Assembly (NCBI RefSeq): GCF_002289575.1
Contig: NZ_NTGA01000017.1
Location: forward strand, 1 to 64,000
DNA length: 64,000 nt
Direction: 5' to 3'
From: Dietzia natronolimnaea
GTDB taxonomy: Bacteria > Actinomycetota > Actinomycetes > Mycobacteriales > Mycobacteriaceae
The notes under the pieces are model-generated. The model saw nothing but the letters and a program-made list of their open reading frames with translations, ran no database searches and was not told the origin of the DNA. Positions within the stretch are counted from its first letter, which is position 1; every line of letters begins with the position of its first letter. Below are positions 9,688 to 23,142 of the stretch, piece after piece. The translations under genes were made by a program, and so were the position numbers.

Positions 9688-11526
9688 ATGCCTGCCCTGA
9701 GGTCACGCACCAGCACAGCCGGACGCAACGCTGCGGGGGCGCGCGCCCTGTGGCGCGCCACCGGCATGACCGACGCCGACTTCGGCAAGCCGATCATCGC
9801 GGTGGCCAACTCGTACACGCAGTTCGTCCCGGGTCACGTGCACCTGAAGAACGTCGGTGAGATCGTCGCCGAGCAGATCACCGCGGCGGGCGGCGTCGCG
9901 CGCGAATTCCACACCATCGCCGTGGACGACGGCATCGCCATGGGTCACGCGGGCATGCTGTACTCGCTTCCGAGCCGCGAGATCATCGCCGACTCCGTCG
10001 AGTACATGGTCAACGCCCACACGGCCGATGCACTGGTGTGCATCTCCAACTGCGACAAGATCACCCCGGGAATGCTCAACGCGGCGATGCGTCTGAACAT
10101 CCCCACGGTGTTCGTTTCCGGTGGCCCCATGGAGTCCGGGTTCTCGGTGGTCGTCGACGGCGTGGTCAAAGCCGGTTCCGACCTCATCACCGCGATCTCC
10201 GCCTCGGCCAACACCGCAGTCGGACAGGACGACCTCGACACGATCGAGCGCTCGGCGTGCCCCACGTGCGGGTCCTGCTCGGGCATGTTCACCGCAAACT
10301 CCATGAACTGCCTCACCGAGGCCCTGGGGCTGTCCCTCCCGGGCAACGGCTCGACCCTCGCCACCCACAGCGCACGCCGGGAACTCTTCGCCGAGGCCGG
10401 CCGGGTCATCGTGGACCTGTGCACCCGGTACTACCGCGACGACGACGAGTCGGTCCTGCCGAAGTCGGTCGCCACCAAGGAGGCCTTCGCCAACGCCATG
10501 ACGCTCGACGTGGCCATGGGCGGGTCCACCAACACCGTGCTGCACATCCTGGCCGCCGCGCAGGAGGGCGAGGTGGAATTCGACCTGTCGGACATCGAGC
10601 AGATCTCCCGTCGGGTGCCGTGCCTGGCCAAGGTCGCACCCAACTCGGATTACTACATGGAGCACGTCCACCGGGCCGGTGGCATCCCGGCGATCCTCGG
10701 CGAACTGCTCCGCGGTGGCCTGCTGGAGACCGACGTCCATTCCGTCCACTCCCCCTCGCTCGAGCAGTACATCGCGGACTGGGACATCCGTAGCGGCACG
10801 GCCACCGAGAAGGCCGTGGAGTTGTTCCACGCCGCCCCGGGCGGGGTCCGGACGATTGAGCCGTTCTCCACCGACAACCGCTGGGAGTCACTCGACACGG
10901 ACGCCGCGCACGGGTGCATCCACTCCGTCGAGCACCCGGCCACCGCCGAGGGCGGGCTGGCCGTGCTGCGCGGGAACATCGCCCCGGACGGGTCGGTCTT
11001 CAAGACGGCCGGCGTGTCCGAGGAGAACTTCCACTTCAGCGGCCCCGCCCGGGTCGTGGAGTCCCAGGAGCAGGCGGTGTCGGTGATCCTCAACAAGACC
11101 CTGCGGCCCGGTGAGGTGCTGGTTGTGCTGTACGAGGGCCCCGCCGGCGGGCCGGGGATGCAGGAGATGCTCCACCCCACCGCGTTCATCAAGGGCGCCG
11201 GCCTGGGGACCAAGTGTGCACTCATCACCGACGGCCGCTTCTCCGGGGGCTCGTCGGGACTGTCAATCGGGCACATCGCGCCGGAGGCCGCGGCCGGTGG
11301 CCCGATCGGGTTGGTCCGGGACGGTGACGTGGTGACGATCGACGTGGCCACCCGGTCCATCTCGGTGGACGTCGACGACGTCGAGATGGACCGTCGCCGG
11401 GCGGCCAAGGGACCCACCCCCTGGCGTCCGGACTCCCGCGACCGGAAGGTCTCCGCCGCGCTGCGGGCCTACGCCTCCATGGCGTCGTCCGCCGACAAGG
11501 GTGCGGTCCGGATCCTGCCCGACTGA
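9688..11526 (+). CDS. ilvD: Dihydroxy-acid dehydratase
   Basis: An iron-sulfur dehydratase that makes 2-oxoisovalerate and 2-oxo-3-methylvalerate, the step after IlvC. It is 612 aa, normal for the family. Cluster-ligand cysteines fall in NCDKITPG (C122) and [10 protein letters not shown] (C191, C194, C197). The ATG at 9688 follows GAGGT at short spacing; longer in-frame starts upstream would be unusual. It lies about 2.3 kb from the ilvBNC promoter on the opposite strand, so it belongs to the same pathway but a separate transcript. Confidence 0.96.
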   Translation: MPALRSRTSTAGRNAAGARALWRATGMTDADFGKPIIAVANSYTQFVPGHVHLKNVGEIVAEQITAAGGVAREFHTIAVDDGIAMGHAGMLYSLPSREIIADSVEYMVNAHTADALVCISNCDKITPGMLNAAMRLNIPTVFVSGGPMESGFSVVVDGVVKAGSDLITAISASANTAVGQDDLDTIERSACPTCGSCSGMFTANSMNCLTEALGLSLPGNGSTLATHSARRELFAEAGRVIVDLCTRYYRDDDESVLPKSVATKEAFANAMTLDVAMGGSTNTVLHILAAAQEGEVEFDLSDIEQISRRVPCLAKVAPNSDYYMEHVHRAGGIPAILGELLRGGLLETDVHSVHSPSLEQYIADWDIRSGTATEKAVELFHAAPGGVRTIEPFSTDNRWESLDTDAAHGCIHSVEHPATAEGGLAVLRGNIAPDGSVFKTAGVSEENFHFSGPARVVESQEQAVSVILNKTLRPGEVLVVLYEGPAGGPGMQEMLHPTAFIKGAGLGTKCALITDGRFSGGSSGLSIGHIAPEAAAGGPIGLVRDGDVVTIDVATRSISVDVDDVEMDRRRAAKGPTPWRPDSRDRKVSAALRAYASMASSADKGAVRILPD

Positions 11527-11556
11527 TCCTCGTTCGGGCCCCCGCGGTCCCGGCCC

Positions 11557-12366
11557 TCAGCCGGCGGTGACCGCTGGGCTGTCGGTGGTGGACGTCAGCG
11601 GGTTGGTGCCGTTGAGCAGATACCAGATCACTCCCGCCGCGATGACGGCCAGCAGCAGCCAGATCGCACCGCTGAACCGGGGGCGGTGCGACCATCGCCA
11701 TTTACGGTCGACAGACCACCGTCCGGGACCCGCGAACAGCAGGGCGAGCAGAGCGGCGATGTACAGCACCGAGGTCTCCAGACCACGGGTCGTCTCCCCG
11801 AGCAGCGGGATGGGGTCGCCGCCGGTGAGCCGGACCGCGAGGCCCAGACCGACGATGCCGAGCAACCCCGCCGCCGCTACCGGAGTGGCCAGGCCCACGA
11901 CGAGCAGGGCTCCCGCCACCAGCTCGACGACGCCGCCGGTGACCGCGAGGAGCCGGGCCTGGTCGAAGCCCGACTCGGTGAGTGTCTGCGTGAACCCGTC
12001 GAGACCCGGGCCCCCGAACAGACCGAAGAGCTTCTGCAGACCCCGCATCGTCAGCAGGACGCCCACCGCGAGACGCAGGAGGAACAATCCGAAGTCCGCC
12101 GTGCCGCGCCGGGGGATCTCGTCCCGGTTCTCAGGGGCGATGGTCGTGGGCTGGTCGCCGAACGGCAACGGCGTCGACGTGTCGTAGGCACCGGAGTCCG
12201 GGTAGTGGGAGTAGTCCGTCCGGGTCGCCGCCGGGAATGCCGTGGTCGCCGAGTCCGCGGATCCCGGGGTGGGGCCGGTCCTCGTGGCTTCGGGGACGTC
12301 GAGCGGGTAGTCGACATCGTGGATCATCTCGGTTCGAGCGTCGTCTCCGGGCGTTGAGGAAGTCAC
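11557..12366 (-). CDS. DoxX family membrane protein
   Basis: A 269-aa protein: about 75 hydrophilic residues, then a DoxX-type core of four to five membrane segments beginning near FGLFLLRLAVGVLLTMRGLQKLFGLFG. The M. tuberculosis counterpart by position is Rv3005c, described in a membrane oxidoreductase context. The GTG at 12366 is six bases after a TATGGT -10 box, suggesting a leaderless transcript; an ATG at 12327 is the alternative. It is divergent from the LppZ-like gene. Confidence 0.82.
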   Translation of the reverse strand: MTSSTPGDDARTEMIHDVDYPLDVPEATRTGPTPGSADSATTAFPAATRTDYSHYPDSGAYDTSTPLPFGDQPTTIAPENRDEIPRRGTADFGLFLLRLAVGVLLTMRGLQKLFGLFGGPGLDGFTQTLTESGFDQARLLAVTGGVVELVAGALLVVGLATPVAAAGLLGIVGLGLAVRLTGGDPIPLLGETTRGLETSVLYIAALLALLFAGPGRWSVDRKWRWSHRPRFSGAIWLLLAVIAAGVIWYLLNGTNPLTSTTDSPAVTAG

Positions 12367-12372
12367 CCTGCG

Positions 12373-12378
12373 ACCATA
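12373..12378 (-). promoter_or_regulatory. -10 box of leaderless DoxX gene
   Basis: Minus-strand TATGGT ends six bases before the GTG at 12366. No good -35 is visible. Confidence 0.45.
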
Positions 12379-12419
12379 GGCCGCTTCCCGGGCCCCCGCA
12401 CCCAGGACACGGCGCACCG

Positions 12420-12425
12420 TAGTCT
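12420..12425 (+). promoter_or_regulatory. -10 box of leaderless LppZ-like gene
   Basis: TAGTCT followed by seven bases and the ATG at 12433, which has no ribosome site of its own. This fits transcription starting at the start codon. Confidence 0.5.
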
Positions 12426-12432
12426 TGTCGTC

Positions 12433-13461
12433 ATGAGATCGCTCTCGCTGCTGGTGGTCCTGGTCATGGTGATGGCCGGGTGCGCGAGGTTCGACGATCG
12501 TCTCGAGGCCCCCTTCACCCCCGCACCGGGCCCGGGGATGGGTGCGGCCCCGCCGTCCACCCCGCCGGGGATCCCCCCGCCGTCTTCGTCTCCCATCCCG
12601 GGCGAGCAGGACGCACCCCCGGAGACCGGCCCGTGTGTGGACCCGGACCCGGCCGTCATCGCGACGTGCCTCGAACCGGCCGTCGCGGTCGCCGGCCTCG
12701 GAGAGCGGGCGCTGGTGGCGGAGTCGACGGGGGGCGTGAAGATCGTGTCTGTGGACGGCCCTCCCGAGGACTTCGGCCGGGTCGACCCGCGTGGCGGTCG
12801 CGTGGCGGCCGTGGCGCCCTCCCCGGACTTCGCCCAGGACAGGCTGCTGTATCTCCTCGTCGTCGGCGACGGCCCCTCCAGGGTCGAACGGCTCGCGCGC
12901 GGGGACGCGCCCAGGACGGTCGCCGAACTCGCCCCCGCCGAGACCGGGGGGCTCGCCTTTGTCGACGCGGTCCTGACGGTGGGTGTGGGCTCGGAGGTCG
13001 TGAGATTCCCCGGGTTCAGGGGCATCGGCACCGCGCAGAACCCCGAGGTCGTCGTCCGCGACGTGGGCCGGATCACCGGACTGTGCACCCATGGGTCCGA
13101 GCTCTACCTCGCCACCGTCACCGACCGCGGTGCGGTGATCCGGAGCGCCGATCGCGTCATCTGGACCTGGCCTGACCAGCGTTCGGCCGGAGGGTGCGCC
13201 GCGGCCCAGGACTCACTCGCCCTCGCGTTGCCGGACGGCGAACGCGCTGACACCCTCGCCCTGACCGGTGGGGCGGCGCGCGGCCAACCCGAGGCGTTGG
13301 CCGAGGGTCGCTACGGACGTATCACCGGCCTGGCGTCAGTCGGTGACGGGGTACTGCTGGGAGGGACCACCAACAAGAGCGGTGGCTCACCCGTCCCCAC
13401 CGATGACCGCGCCGTCATCCTGCCTCAGTCCGCCGGCGGCGGCGGCGACGCTCGCACCTGA
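12433..13461 (+). CDS. LppZ-like lipoprotein
   Basis: A 342-aa exported lipoprotein. The signal peptide ends in MAGC with Cys17 as the lipidated residue. A Pro-rich linker (about residues 25-60) leads into a beta-propeller-like domain resembling PQQ/glucose-sorbosone dehydrogenases (PDFAQDRLLYLLVV, GGLAFVDAVL, GRITGLASVGDGVLLGG). It lies opposite the DoxX gene as lppZ (Rv3006) does in M. tuberculosis. No complete PQQ-binding site is evident, so enzymatic activity is uncertain. The 3' end meets gatB with a 21-bp gap. Confidence 0.78.
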   Translation: MRSLSLLVVLVMVMAGCARFDDRLEAPFTPAPGPGMGAAPPSTPPGIPPPSSSPIPGEQDAPPETGPCVDPDPAVIATCLEPAVAVAGLGERALVAESTGGVKIVSVDGPPEDFGRVDPRGGRVAAVAPSPDFAQDRLLYLLVVGDGPSRVERLARGDAPRTVAELAPAETGGLAFVDAVLTVGVGSEVVRFPGFRGIGTAQNPEVVVRDVGRITGLCTHGSELYLATVTDRGAVIRSADRVIWTWPDQRSAGGCAAAQDSLALALPDGERADTLALTGGAARGQPEALAEGRYGRITGLASVGDGVLLGGTTNKSGGSPVPTDDRAVILPQSAGGGGDART

Positions 13462-13482
13462 GACCGGGGCCTGGCTGCACAC

Positions 13483-14964
13483 CTAGCCGCAGGCGGCGAT
13501 GACCAGTTCCTTGACCCTCGCCGGGTCCGCCTGACCGCGGGTGGCCTTCATGACCGCACCCACGATCGCCCCGGCCGCCTGGACCTTCCCGGAGCGGATC
13601 TTCTCCGCGATATCCGGCTGGGCCGCGAGGGCGTCGTCGACGGCCTTCTGTAGCGCGGAGTCGTCACGGACCACCTCGAGGCCCCTGTCCGCCACGACGC
13701 GGTCGGGCTCACCCTCGCCGTCCAGGACCGCGTCCACGACCTGACGGGCGAGCTTGTTGGTGAGCCTGCCTTCTGCCACGAGCTCGATGACGCGTGCCAC
13801 CTGGGCCGGGGAGATCTCGAGACCTTGCAGGCCCACGCCACGCTTGTTGGCCTGCTGGGACAGGTAGGACACCCACCACGAGCGGGCCTCGGTGGGCGCA
13901 GCGCCGGCGTCAACGGTGGCGAGGATCAGGTCCAGCGCCCCGGCATTGACCAGGTCGCGCATCTCCTCGTCCGAGACGCCCCACTCCGCCTGCACCCGCG
14001 CGCGGCGCACCCATGGCAGTTCGGGCAGTTCGGCTCGGATCTTCTCGACGAGCTCGTCGAGCGGTTCCACCGGGGCGAGATCGGGCTCCGGGAAGTACCG
14101 GTAGTCCTCGGCGGACTCCTTGGGCCTGCCCGCCGTGGTGGTGCCGTCGGATTCGTGGAAGTGCCGCGTCTCGAGCACCACCTCACCACCGGAGGTCAGC
14201 ACGTCGGCCTGTCTGCACATCTCGTGGCGCACGGCGATCTCGACACTGCGCAGCGAGTTGACGTTCTTCGTCTCCGTGCGGGTGCCGAACTCGGTGGCCC
14301 CCTTGGGCATCAGGGAGACGTTGGCGTCACACCGCATCGATCCCTGGTCCATGCGGACGTCCGAGACGTCGAGGCTCCGGAGCAGGTCGCGCAACGCCGA
14401 GACGTAGGCGCGGGCGATCTCGGGTGCACGCTCCCCCGCCCCGACGATCGGCTTGGAGACGATCTCGATCAGCGGAACGCCGGCGCGATTGAAGTCGAGC
14501 AGCGAATGGGTGGCACCGTGGATCCGGCCGGTGGCCGAGCCGACATGCGTGGACTTGCCGGTGTCCTCCTCCATGTGCGCCCGCTCGACCTCGACGCGCC
14601 AGGTGGAGCCGTCATCGAGCTGGACGTCGAGGAACCCGTCGTGCGCGATCGGCTCGTCGTACTGGGAGATCTGGTAGTTCTTCGGCTGGTCCGGATAGAA
14701 ATAGTTCTTTCGCGCGAACCGGCTGTACGGCGCGATCGAACACCCCAGGGCCAGGCCGATCTTGATGGCCCATTCGACGGCCTGCCCGTTGACCACCGGC
14801 AGCGCCCCCGGCAGCCCGATACACACCGGGCACACCTGCGTGTTGGGGTCGGCTCCGAACGCCGTCGGGCACCCGCAGAACATCTTGGTGGCGGTGTGCA
14901 ACTCGACGTGCACCTCCATGCCCATGACGGGATCGAAACGTGACACGACCTCGGTGAACTCCAT
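13483..14964 (-). CDS. gatB: Asp-tRNA(Asn)/Glu-tRNA(Gln) amidotransferase subunit B
   Basis: The 493-aa tRNA-binding and kinase subunit of GatCAB, which converts Glu-tRNA(Gln) (and Asp-tRNA(Asn)) to the amide. The N-terminus reads [19 protein letters not shown], with zinc-type cysteines in FCGCP and CPVCIG. A YqeY-like C-terminal domain ends at [10 protein letters not shown]. The ATG at 14964 was chosen by homology to the usual GatB start, ten bases after the pfkA stop. It is the last gene of the gatC-gatA-MFS-pfkA-gatB run. Confidence 0.96.
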   Translation of the reverse strand: MEFTEVVSRFDPVMGMEVHVELHTATKMFCGCPTAFGADPNTQVCPVCIGLPGALPVVNGQAVEWAIKIGLALGCSIAPYSRFARKNYFYPDQPKNYQISQYDEPIAHDGFLDVQLDDGSTWRVEVERAHMEEDTGKSTHVGSATGRIHGATHSLLDFNRAGVPLIEIVSKPIVGAGERAPEIARAYVSALRDLLRSLDVSDVRMDQGSMRCDANVSLMPKGATEFGTRTETKNVNSLRSVEIAVRHEMCRQADVLTSGGEVVLETRHFHESDGTTTAGRPKESAEDYRYFPEPDLAPVEPLDELVEKIRAELPELPWVRRARVQAEWGVSDEEMRDLVNAGALDLILATVDAGAAPTEARSWWVSYLSQQANKRGVGLQGLEISPAQVARVIELVAEGRLTNKLARQVVDAVLDGEGEPDRVVADRGLEVVRDDSALQKAVDDALAAQPDIAEKIRSGKVQAAGAIVGAVMKATRGQADPARVKELVIAACG

Positions 14965-14974
14965 GCGGAACAAT

Positions 14975-16009
14975 CTAGCCGAAGAGGCAGGCGGCCTCGC
15001 GGTAGCGGTCCTCCGGAACGGTCTTGAGCACGGCCACGGCCTCGGCGACCGGCACCATCTCGATGGACTCCCCCCGCAGCGCCACCACCTGACCGAAGTC
15101 CCCACGGTGGGCGGCGTGTGCGGCATGGACGCCGTACCGGGTCGCCAGGACGCGGTCGTACGCGGTCGGGGTCCCCCCGCGCTGGATATGTCCCAGCACG
15201 GTGGTGCGGACGTCGCGGTTCATCCGCTCGGCGATCGCCGACGCCATCTGGTCGGCGACACCGGTGAACACCTCGTGCCCGAACTGGTCGGTGCCTCCCC
15301 GCCGCAACGTCATCCCCGAGCCCTCGGCGGGAGTGGCACCCTCCGCGACCACGCAGATCCCGTACGCCTCCCCCATCTGGAATCGGCGCTTCATCACCTT
15401 GCACACGTAGTCGATGTCGAACGGCACCTCGGGGATGACGATCATGTGCGCCCCGGAGGCGAGCCCGGCGTGCAGGGCGATCCACCCGGCGTGCCGCCCC
15501 ATCACCTCCACCAGCATCACCCGCTCGTGGGACTCCGCCGTGGTGTGCAGCCGGTCGATCGCGTCGGACGCGATCGAGACGGCGGTATCGAAGCCGAACG
15601 TGTAGTCCGTCCCGGCGACGTCGTTGTCGATGGTCTTCGGCACGCCCACGACCGGGATGCCGTTCTCCGTGAGCCACCTGGCGGCCTTCAGCGTCCCGTC
15701 CCCGCCGATCGCCACCAGCGCGTCGAGGGAGTGACGCGCGAGGGTCCGGCGGATCTGCGGCAGGCTCGCGGTGAGGATGTCCGGGTTGAGCCGGCCCGTT
15801 CCGAGGATCGTGCCCCCGCGGAGCAGGATGCGGTCGATCCCCTCGTCGTCGAACAGTGGCACCGCACGGTCGTGGACCAGCCCCGACCACCCGTCCTGGA
15901 AACCCAGGACCGGCGAGTCGTACTCGGAGTTGGCGGTCCGCACCAACGCCCGGATCACCGCGTTGAGTCCGGGACAGTCCCCACCTGCGGTCAGCACGCC
16001 TATACGCAC
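14975..16009 (-). CDS. pfkA: 6-phosphofructokinase
   Basis: Phosphorylates fructose 6-phosphate in glycolysis; 344 aa. The nucleotide site reads GGDGT (Gly105, the ATP-type residue; pyrophosphate enzymes have Asp). The catalytic segment is PKTIDND with Lys125 and the base Asp128. This Gly/Lys pairing is typical of actinobacterial 'mixed' PFKs, so ATP use is likely but not proved. The GTG start follows GAGAGGAG. Placement between gat genes is also the mycobacterial order. Confidence 0.95.
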   Translation of the reverse strand: MRIGVLTAGGDCPGLNAVIRALVRTANSEYDSPVLGFQDGWSGLVHDRAVPLFDDEGIDRILLRGGTILGTGRLNPDILTASLPQIRRTLARHSLDALVAIGGDGTLKAARWLTENGIPVVGVPKTIDNDVAGTDYTFGFDTAVSIASDAIDRLHTTAESHERVMLVEVMGRHAGWIALHAGLASGAHMIVIPEVPFDIDYVCKVMKRRFQMGEAYGICVVAEGATPAEGSGMTLRRGGTDQFGHEVFTGVADQMASAIAERMNRDVRTTVLGHIQRGGTPTAYDRVLATRYGVHAAHAAHRGDFGQVVALRGESIEMVPVAEAVAVLKTVPEDRYREAACLFG

Positions 16010-16037
16010 GTCGGACTCCTCTCGGTTCTCCAGCAGT

Positions 16038-17441
16038 CTAGGGCCGGGGCCTGCTCATCGCGCCAGGGTCCGGTGACTGTTCACCGGTACGAAACGCCAT
16101 CGTGGCCAGGCCACCGAGCAGGACCACCACGGCGGGGAGATACATGGCGTCAGCGACCGCCTGCCCCACGTCGCCGTGGACGACCAACCGTGCTTGCATC
16201 AACGCACCGATCGCCGCGGAGCCCAGGACGGCGCCCACCTGACGGGTGGTGTTGTAGACCCCCGATCCAGCCCCCGCGGAGGCCAGTTCGAGACGCCGCA
16301 TCGCGGTCGACGAGGTAGGCGCCCAGACACACCCGTTGGCCACCCCCATCAACGCGATCGGACCGAGCAACGCGGGGATGGAGGTCTGGGAGTCCATGAC
16401 CACCGCCAACCAGAACAGGGAGATCGCGTAGGAGAAGTAGCCGATCCCCGTGAACAGCCGCGGATCGATCCTGTCCGCCCAGCGTCCGACGACCGGCGCG
16501 AGGACACCGGCGATCAGGGCCATCGGCAACAGCATCAGGCCCGCGCGTGTGGCACTGAGGTCCTTGACCCCCTGGAGGTAGAACATCAGCGGGACCATGG
16601 TGCCCGCGGTGACGAAGCCGATCGTGGAGACCCCGAAGGTCCCGATCGAGAAGTTCCGGTCCCGGAACAGACGTAAAGGGACCAGCGGCTCGGTACGCAC
16701 CCGTGACTGCCACCAGAGGAACGCCGCAAGGCCCGCCGTACCGGCCAGGATGAGCGCGAGGGTGGTCCCCGCCCATCCGTGGGACTCGCCCTGCTGGATG
16801 CCGAAGACCAGCAGGAACATACCCGCGGCCGACAGGACGATGCCGGGGACGTCATAGGAGTGCGAGCGGGTCTCGAGCCTCGGGACCCACCGCCACACCA
16901 GGATCACCGCCAGGATCCCGAAGGGGATGTTGACGAAGAAGATGGCCCGCCAGTCGAACGCGTCGATGAGCACCCCACCCAGCACGGGACCGACGACCGA
17001 GGCGATTCCCGCGACCGCCCCCCAGGCCCCCATGGCCGCCCCGCGACGCGCCGGAGCGAAGACCCGGGTGATCACGCTGAGCGACTGGGGGGTGAGCAAC
17101 GCGGCGCCGAGGCCCTGGAAGACCCTCGCCACGATGAGTGTCTCGATGCTGCCCGCCAACCCGCACCACAGAGAGGCACCCGTGAACAGCACGAGTCCCG
17201 CGATCGACACCGTGCGCGGGCCGATCTGGTCGCCCAGTCGACCCGTGAACAGCAGCGGCACCACGTAGGCCAGCAGGTAGGCGCTGGTCACCCAGATGAC
17301 CTGGTTGGTCGACGCGCCGAGCTGCGAGACGAAGGCATCGGTGGCGACCGCGACGATCGTCTGGTCCACCAGGATCATGAAGAACCCGATGACGAGTGCC
17401 GTCAACGCCTTCCATGCGTCCCTCTCGGGGACTGTGGTCAC
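16038..17441 (-). CDS. MFS drug:H+ antiporter, DHA2 type
   Basis: A 467-aa transporter with about 14 hydrophobic helices. It has EmrB/QacA family signatures: the N-terminal [10 protein letters not shown] (motif D1), [10 protein letters not shown] (motif A), and motif C-like [10 protein letters not shown]. The substrate cannot be predicted. Its GTG start overlaps the gatA stop by four bases (GTGA), so it is cotranscribed and translationally coupled with gatA, although it has no evident role in tRNA amidation. In M. tuberculosis, pfkA directly follows gatA, so this gene looks like a lineage-specific insertion. Confidence 0.88.
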   Translation of the reverse strand: MTTVPERDAWKALTALVIGFFMILVDQTIVAVATDAFVSQLGASTNQVIWVTSAYLLAYVVPLLFTGRLGDQIGPRTVSIAGLVLFTGASLWCGLAGSIETLIVARVFQGLGAALLTPQSLSVITRVFAPARRGAAMGAWGAVAGIASVVGPVLGGVLIDAFDWRAIFFVNIPFGILAVILVWRWVPRLETRSHSYDVPGIVLSAAGMFLLVFGIQQGESHGWAGTTLALILAGTAGLAAFLWWQSRVRTEPLVPLRLFRDRNFSIGTFGVSTIGFVTAGTMVPLMFYLQGVKDLSATRAGLMLLPMALIAGVLAPVVGRWADRIDPRLFTGIGYFSYAISLFWLAVVMDSQTSIPALLGPIALMGVANGCVWAPTSSTAMRRLELASAGAGSGVYNTTRQVGAVLGSAAIGALMQARLVVHGDVGQAVADAMYLPAVVVLLGGLATMAFRTGEQSPDPGAMSRPRP

Positions 17442-18892
17442 GCGATCGGGCCTCTCGCCGCCTCGAAGGCGGCGCCCACCCGGTACAACCGGTCGTCGGC
17501 CAGTGCGGGGGCCATGATCTGGAGGCCCGCCGGGAGCCCGTCGACGAGCCCGGACGGAACGGACATCCCGCAGTGCCCGGCGAGGTTGAGCGGAAGGGTG
17601 CAGAGGTCGAACTGGTACATGGCCACCGGGTCCTCGACCTTGGCCCCCAGCGGGAACGCGGTCGTCGGCGTGGTGGGCGAGACCAGGACGTCCACCTTCT
17701 CGTAGGCGGCGTCGAAATCCCGGGCGATGAGCGTGCGGACCTTCTGCGCCTGGCCGTAGAAGGCGTCGTAGTACCCGGCGGAGAGGGCGTAGGTGCCGAG
17801 CATGATGCGGCGCTTGACCTCCGGGCCGAACCCGGCTTCCCGGCTCGCCGCCATGACCTGGTCCGCCGACCCGTCACCGACACGCAGGCCGTACCGCATT
17901 GCGTCGAACCGGGCGAGGTTACTGGACACCTCGGAGGGCAGGATCAGGTAGTAGGCCGGCAGGGCGTACCGGAAGTTCGGGCACGAGACCTCGATGACCT
18001 CGCCACCCAGGCCCCGCAGGGTGTCCACCGAGGCACGGAATGACGCCTCGACCCCCGGCTGGTATCCCTCCCCGGCGAACTCGGAGACCACGCCCACGCG
18101 CACACCCGCCAGGTCTCCCCGCGCGCCCTCGCGCGCGGCGCGGACCATGTCCGGGATCGCCACGTCGACGCTGGTCGAATCGCGCGGGTCGTGTCCGGCG
18201 ATGACCTGGTGCAGGAGCGCCGTGTCCTCGACGGTGCGGCCGCACGGCCCGCCCTGGTCGAGCGACGACGCACAGGCCACGAGGCCGTACCTGGACACGG
18301 TGCCGTACGTGGGCTTGACCCCGACAGTGGCGGTGAGCGCGGCGGGCTGACGAATGGAGCCGCCGGTGTCGGTGCCGATGGCGATCGGGGCCTGGTGTGA
18401 CGCCAGGGCCGCTGCGGAACCACCGCCGGAGCCACCCGGGGTCCGGCTGGTGTCCCACGGGTTGCGCGTCGGTCCGTACGCCGAGTTCTCGGTCGAGGAC
18501 CCCATGGCGAACTCGTCCATGTTCGTCTTGCCCAGGATCGGGATCCCCGCCTCCCGCAGCCTGGCGGTGACCGTGGCGTCGTAGGGCGAGCGGTACCCCT
18601 CGAGCATCCGCGAGCCACACGTCGTCGGCGCGTCGGTGGTGGTGAACACGTCCTTGAGGGCGACCGGGACCCCGGCCAGAGGGCCGAGTTCCTCGCCGGC
18701 CGCGCGTCGGGCGTCCACGGCGCGCGCGGCCTCGAGAGCCTCGTCGGCGCCGACGTGCAGGAAGGCGTTGATCTCCCCGTCGACCTCCGAGATCCGGTCG
18801 AGGTGCGCCCGGGTGACCTCCTCGGAGGAGACCTCCCCCGCGGCGATCCGGCGGGCCAGTTCCGCGGCGGTGGCGGTGGTGAGCGTGCTCAT
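17438..18892 (-). CDS. gatA: Asp-tRNA(Asn)/Glu-tRNA(Gln) amidotransferase subunit A
   Basis: The 484-aa glutaminase subunit of GatCAB, an amidase-signature enzyme. The Ser-cisSer-Lys triad is visible as K80 (VALKDVF), S155 (GGSGGGSA) and S179 ([10 protein letters not shown]). It supplies ammonia to the GatB active site. Its ATG overlaps the gatC stop by four bases. Confidence 0.97.
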   Translation of the reverse strand: MSTLTTATAAELARRIAAGEVSSEEVTRAHLDRISEVDGEINAFLHVGADEALEAARAVDARRAAGEELGPLAGVPVALKDVFTTTDAPTTCGSRMLEGYRSPYDATVTARLREAGIPILGKTNMDEFAMGSSTENSAYGPTRNPWDTSRTPGGSGGGSAAALASHQAPIAIGTDTGGSIRQPAALTATVGVKPTYGTVSRYGLVACASSLDQGGPCGRTVEDTALLHQVIAGHDPRDSTSVDVAIPDMVRAAREGARGDLAGVRVGVVSEFAGEGYQPGVEASFRASVDTLRGLGGEVIEVSCPNFRYALPAYYLILPSEVSSNLARFDAMRYGLRVGDGSADQVMAASREAGFGPEVKRRIMLGTYALSAGYYDAFYGQAQKVRTLIARDFDAAYEKVDVLVSPTTPTTAFPLGAKVEDPVAMYQFDLCTLPLNLAGHCGMSVPSGLVDGLPAGLQIMAPALADDRLYRVGAAFEAARGPIA

Positions 18893-19188
18893 GCCTCCTC
18901 CCCAAGGATCTGCGGGACCTCGAAGCGCTGCTGGTCCGCGGCCGGCGCCTGGTCGAGCGCCTGGTCCGGGGTCAGCCCCGGGGTGACCACGTCGGCGCGG
19001 TACACGTTGGAGATCGCGGTGGGGTGGCTCATCGCCGGGACGTCGTCCGCCGCCACCTCGGACACCGCCTGCACGTGGTCGAGGATGTCGGTGAGCTGTC
19101 GCGCGAACGACTCCAGCTCGGAGTCGCTCAGTTCCAGGCGGGAGAGCCTGGCCAGATGCGCGACGTCCCCGCGTGAGATCGAGGTCAC
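18889..19188 (-). CDS. gatC: Asp-tRNA(Asn)/Glu-tRNA(Gln) amidotransferase subunit C
   Basis: The small 99-aa subunit that wraps around and stabilises GatA. The start reads [24 protein letters not shown] and the C-terminal half has the usual [11 protein letters not shown] ... [10 protein letters not shown] layout. The GTG start has AAGGGA about nine bases upstream. It is first in the operon, with a promoter overlapping that of the divergent ACT gene. Confidence 0.95.
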   Translation of the reverse strand: MTSISRGDVAHLARLSRLELSDSELESFARQLTDILDHVQAVSEVAADDVPAMSHPTAISNVYRADVVTPGLTPDQALDQAPAADQQRFEVPQILGEEA

Positions 19189-19227
19189 GTGTGTAGTCCC
19201 TTCGGCGTGGCGTGTCGGTACCGACCC

Positions 19228-19258
19228 AGCCTAGTCAGGCCCTCGGAGTGCGGCACAA
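19228..19258 (-). promoter_or_regulatory. gat operon promoter
   Basis: Minus-strand TTGTGC (19253-19258) and TAGGCT (19228-19233) with a 19-base spacer. It overlaps the plus-strand promoter of the ACT gene almost completely, so polymerases for the two directions would compete. Confidence 0.5.
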
Positions 19259-19259
19259 T
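19232..19259 (+). promoter_or_regulatory. Promoter of leaderless ACT gene
   Basis: TAGTCA (19232-19237), 16 bases, CACAAT (19254-19259), then seven bases to the ATG at 19267, which has no ribosome site. Confidence 0.55.
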
Positions 19260-19266
19260 GGGCGCT

Positions 19267-19911
19267 ATGTCTTATCTGCTCCGCGTCCTGCTCCCCGATC
19301 GTCCGGGGAGCCTCGGCTCCCTCGCGGTCGCACTGGGTACCGCGGGCGCGGACATCATCAGCCTCGACGTGGTGGACAGGTTCGACGGTGTGGCCGTGGA
19401 CGACATCGTGGTGAACGTCCCCAACGGAACCTTCCCCGACACCCTGATCACCGCCGCCGAGCAGCTCGACGGCGTCATGGTGGACTCACTGCGGCCGTTC
19501 GGCGGGATACTCGACGCGCACCGCGAACTCGAGCTCATCGACGCGGTGGCGGGTGCGGGTGCCGGTGCGGACCAGATGCTCGCAGACGAGTTGCCGGCCG
19601 CGCTGCGCCTCGGATGGGCGCTCGTGGTGGAGGAGACGGCCGATGGCTGCCGACTGATCGCCCGGGGACCCGCCGCGCCGTTGTGGGACGGTGGCCAGGT
19701 CGGGGCTGTGTGCAGCCTCGAGAGGGCGACCGCGCTGGAGGACGACCTGCCCGAGGAGTGGACGGCGATGGACACCGCCGTCGCCGCGGCGCCGCTGGCC
19801 TCCGGTCACGTCCTCGTCGTCGGACGACCGGGCGGGCCGTCGTTCCGACCGTCCGAGATCGCGCGACTCGGATATCTCACGGGGATCCTGCGGTCTCTCA
19901 ACGCCGGTTGA
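19267..19911 (+). CDS. ACT-domain protein
   Basis: A 214-aa protein with one clear N-terminal ACT domain (residues 2-75, SYLLRVLLPDRPGSLGSLAVALGTAGADI). About 130 further residues hold an acid-rich region and a GAF-like or second regulatory fold. It corresponds by position to Rv3013, between gatC and ligA. ACT domains bind amino acids or related ligands; the ligand here is unknown. The ATG is placed seven bases after a -10 box. Confidence 0.78.
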   Translation: MSYLLRVLLPDRPGSLGSLAVALGTAGADIISLDVVDRFDGVAVDDIVVNVPNGTFPDTLITAAEQLDGVMVDSLRPFGGILDAHRELELIDAVAGAGAGADQMLADELPAALRLGWALVVEETADGCRLIARGPAAPLWDGGQVGAVCSLERATALEDDLPEEWTAMDTAVAAAPLASGHVLVVGRPGGPSFRPSEIARLGYLTGILRSLNAG

Positions 19912-19936
19912 GCCGACACACCCCGGCCCTCCGACT

Positions 19937-20060
19937 TGCGCGGCCCCTTTGCCCGCCCCCGGCATGCGCGGCCCCTTTGCCCGCATCCCGAAGGCTTGCG
20001 CGGCCGGTTGGGTCCCGACACGCAGCGCACCCGAACGGTCACCCCGAGTGGTCACCCCGA
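19937..20060 (+). repeat. Short direct repeats in ACT-ligA gap
   Basis: The 178-bp gap between the convergent ACT and ligA genes holds two 20-base identical copies (19937-19956 and 19965-19984, period 28) and a truncated third at about 19996. Further on are two 11-base copies at 20037-20047 and 20050-20060. I see no gene or clear terminator hairpin here. Confidence 0.7.
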
Positions 20061-20089
20061 ACGGCGACCCGGCGGCGGGGCATCCGAAG

Positions 20090-23142
<3,053 letters not shown>

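Noticed and set aside
18889-18892. Possible frameshift at four-base overlaps such as gatC-gatA, gatA-MFS, ilvB-ilvN and rho-prfA
   Set aside because: These are ordinary ATGA or GTGA stop-start overlaps; each protein is full length.
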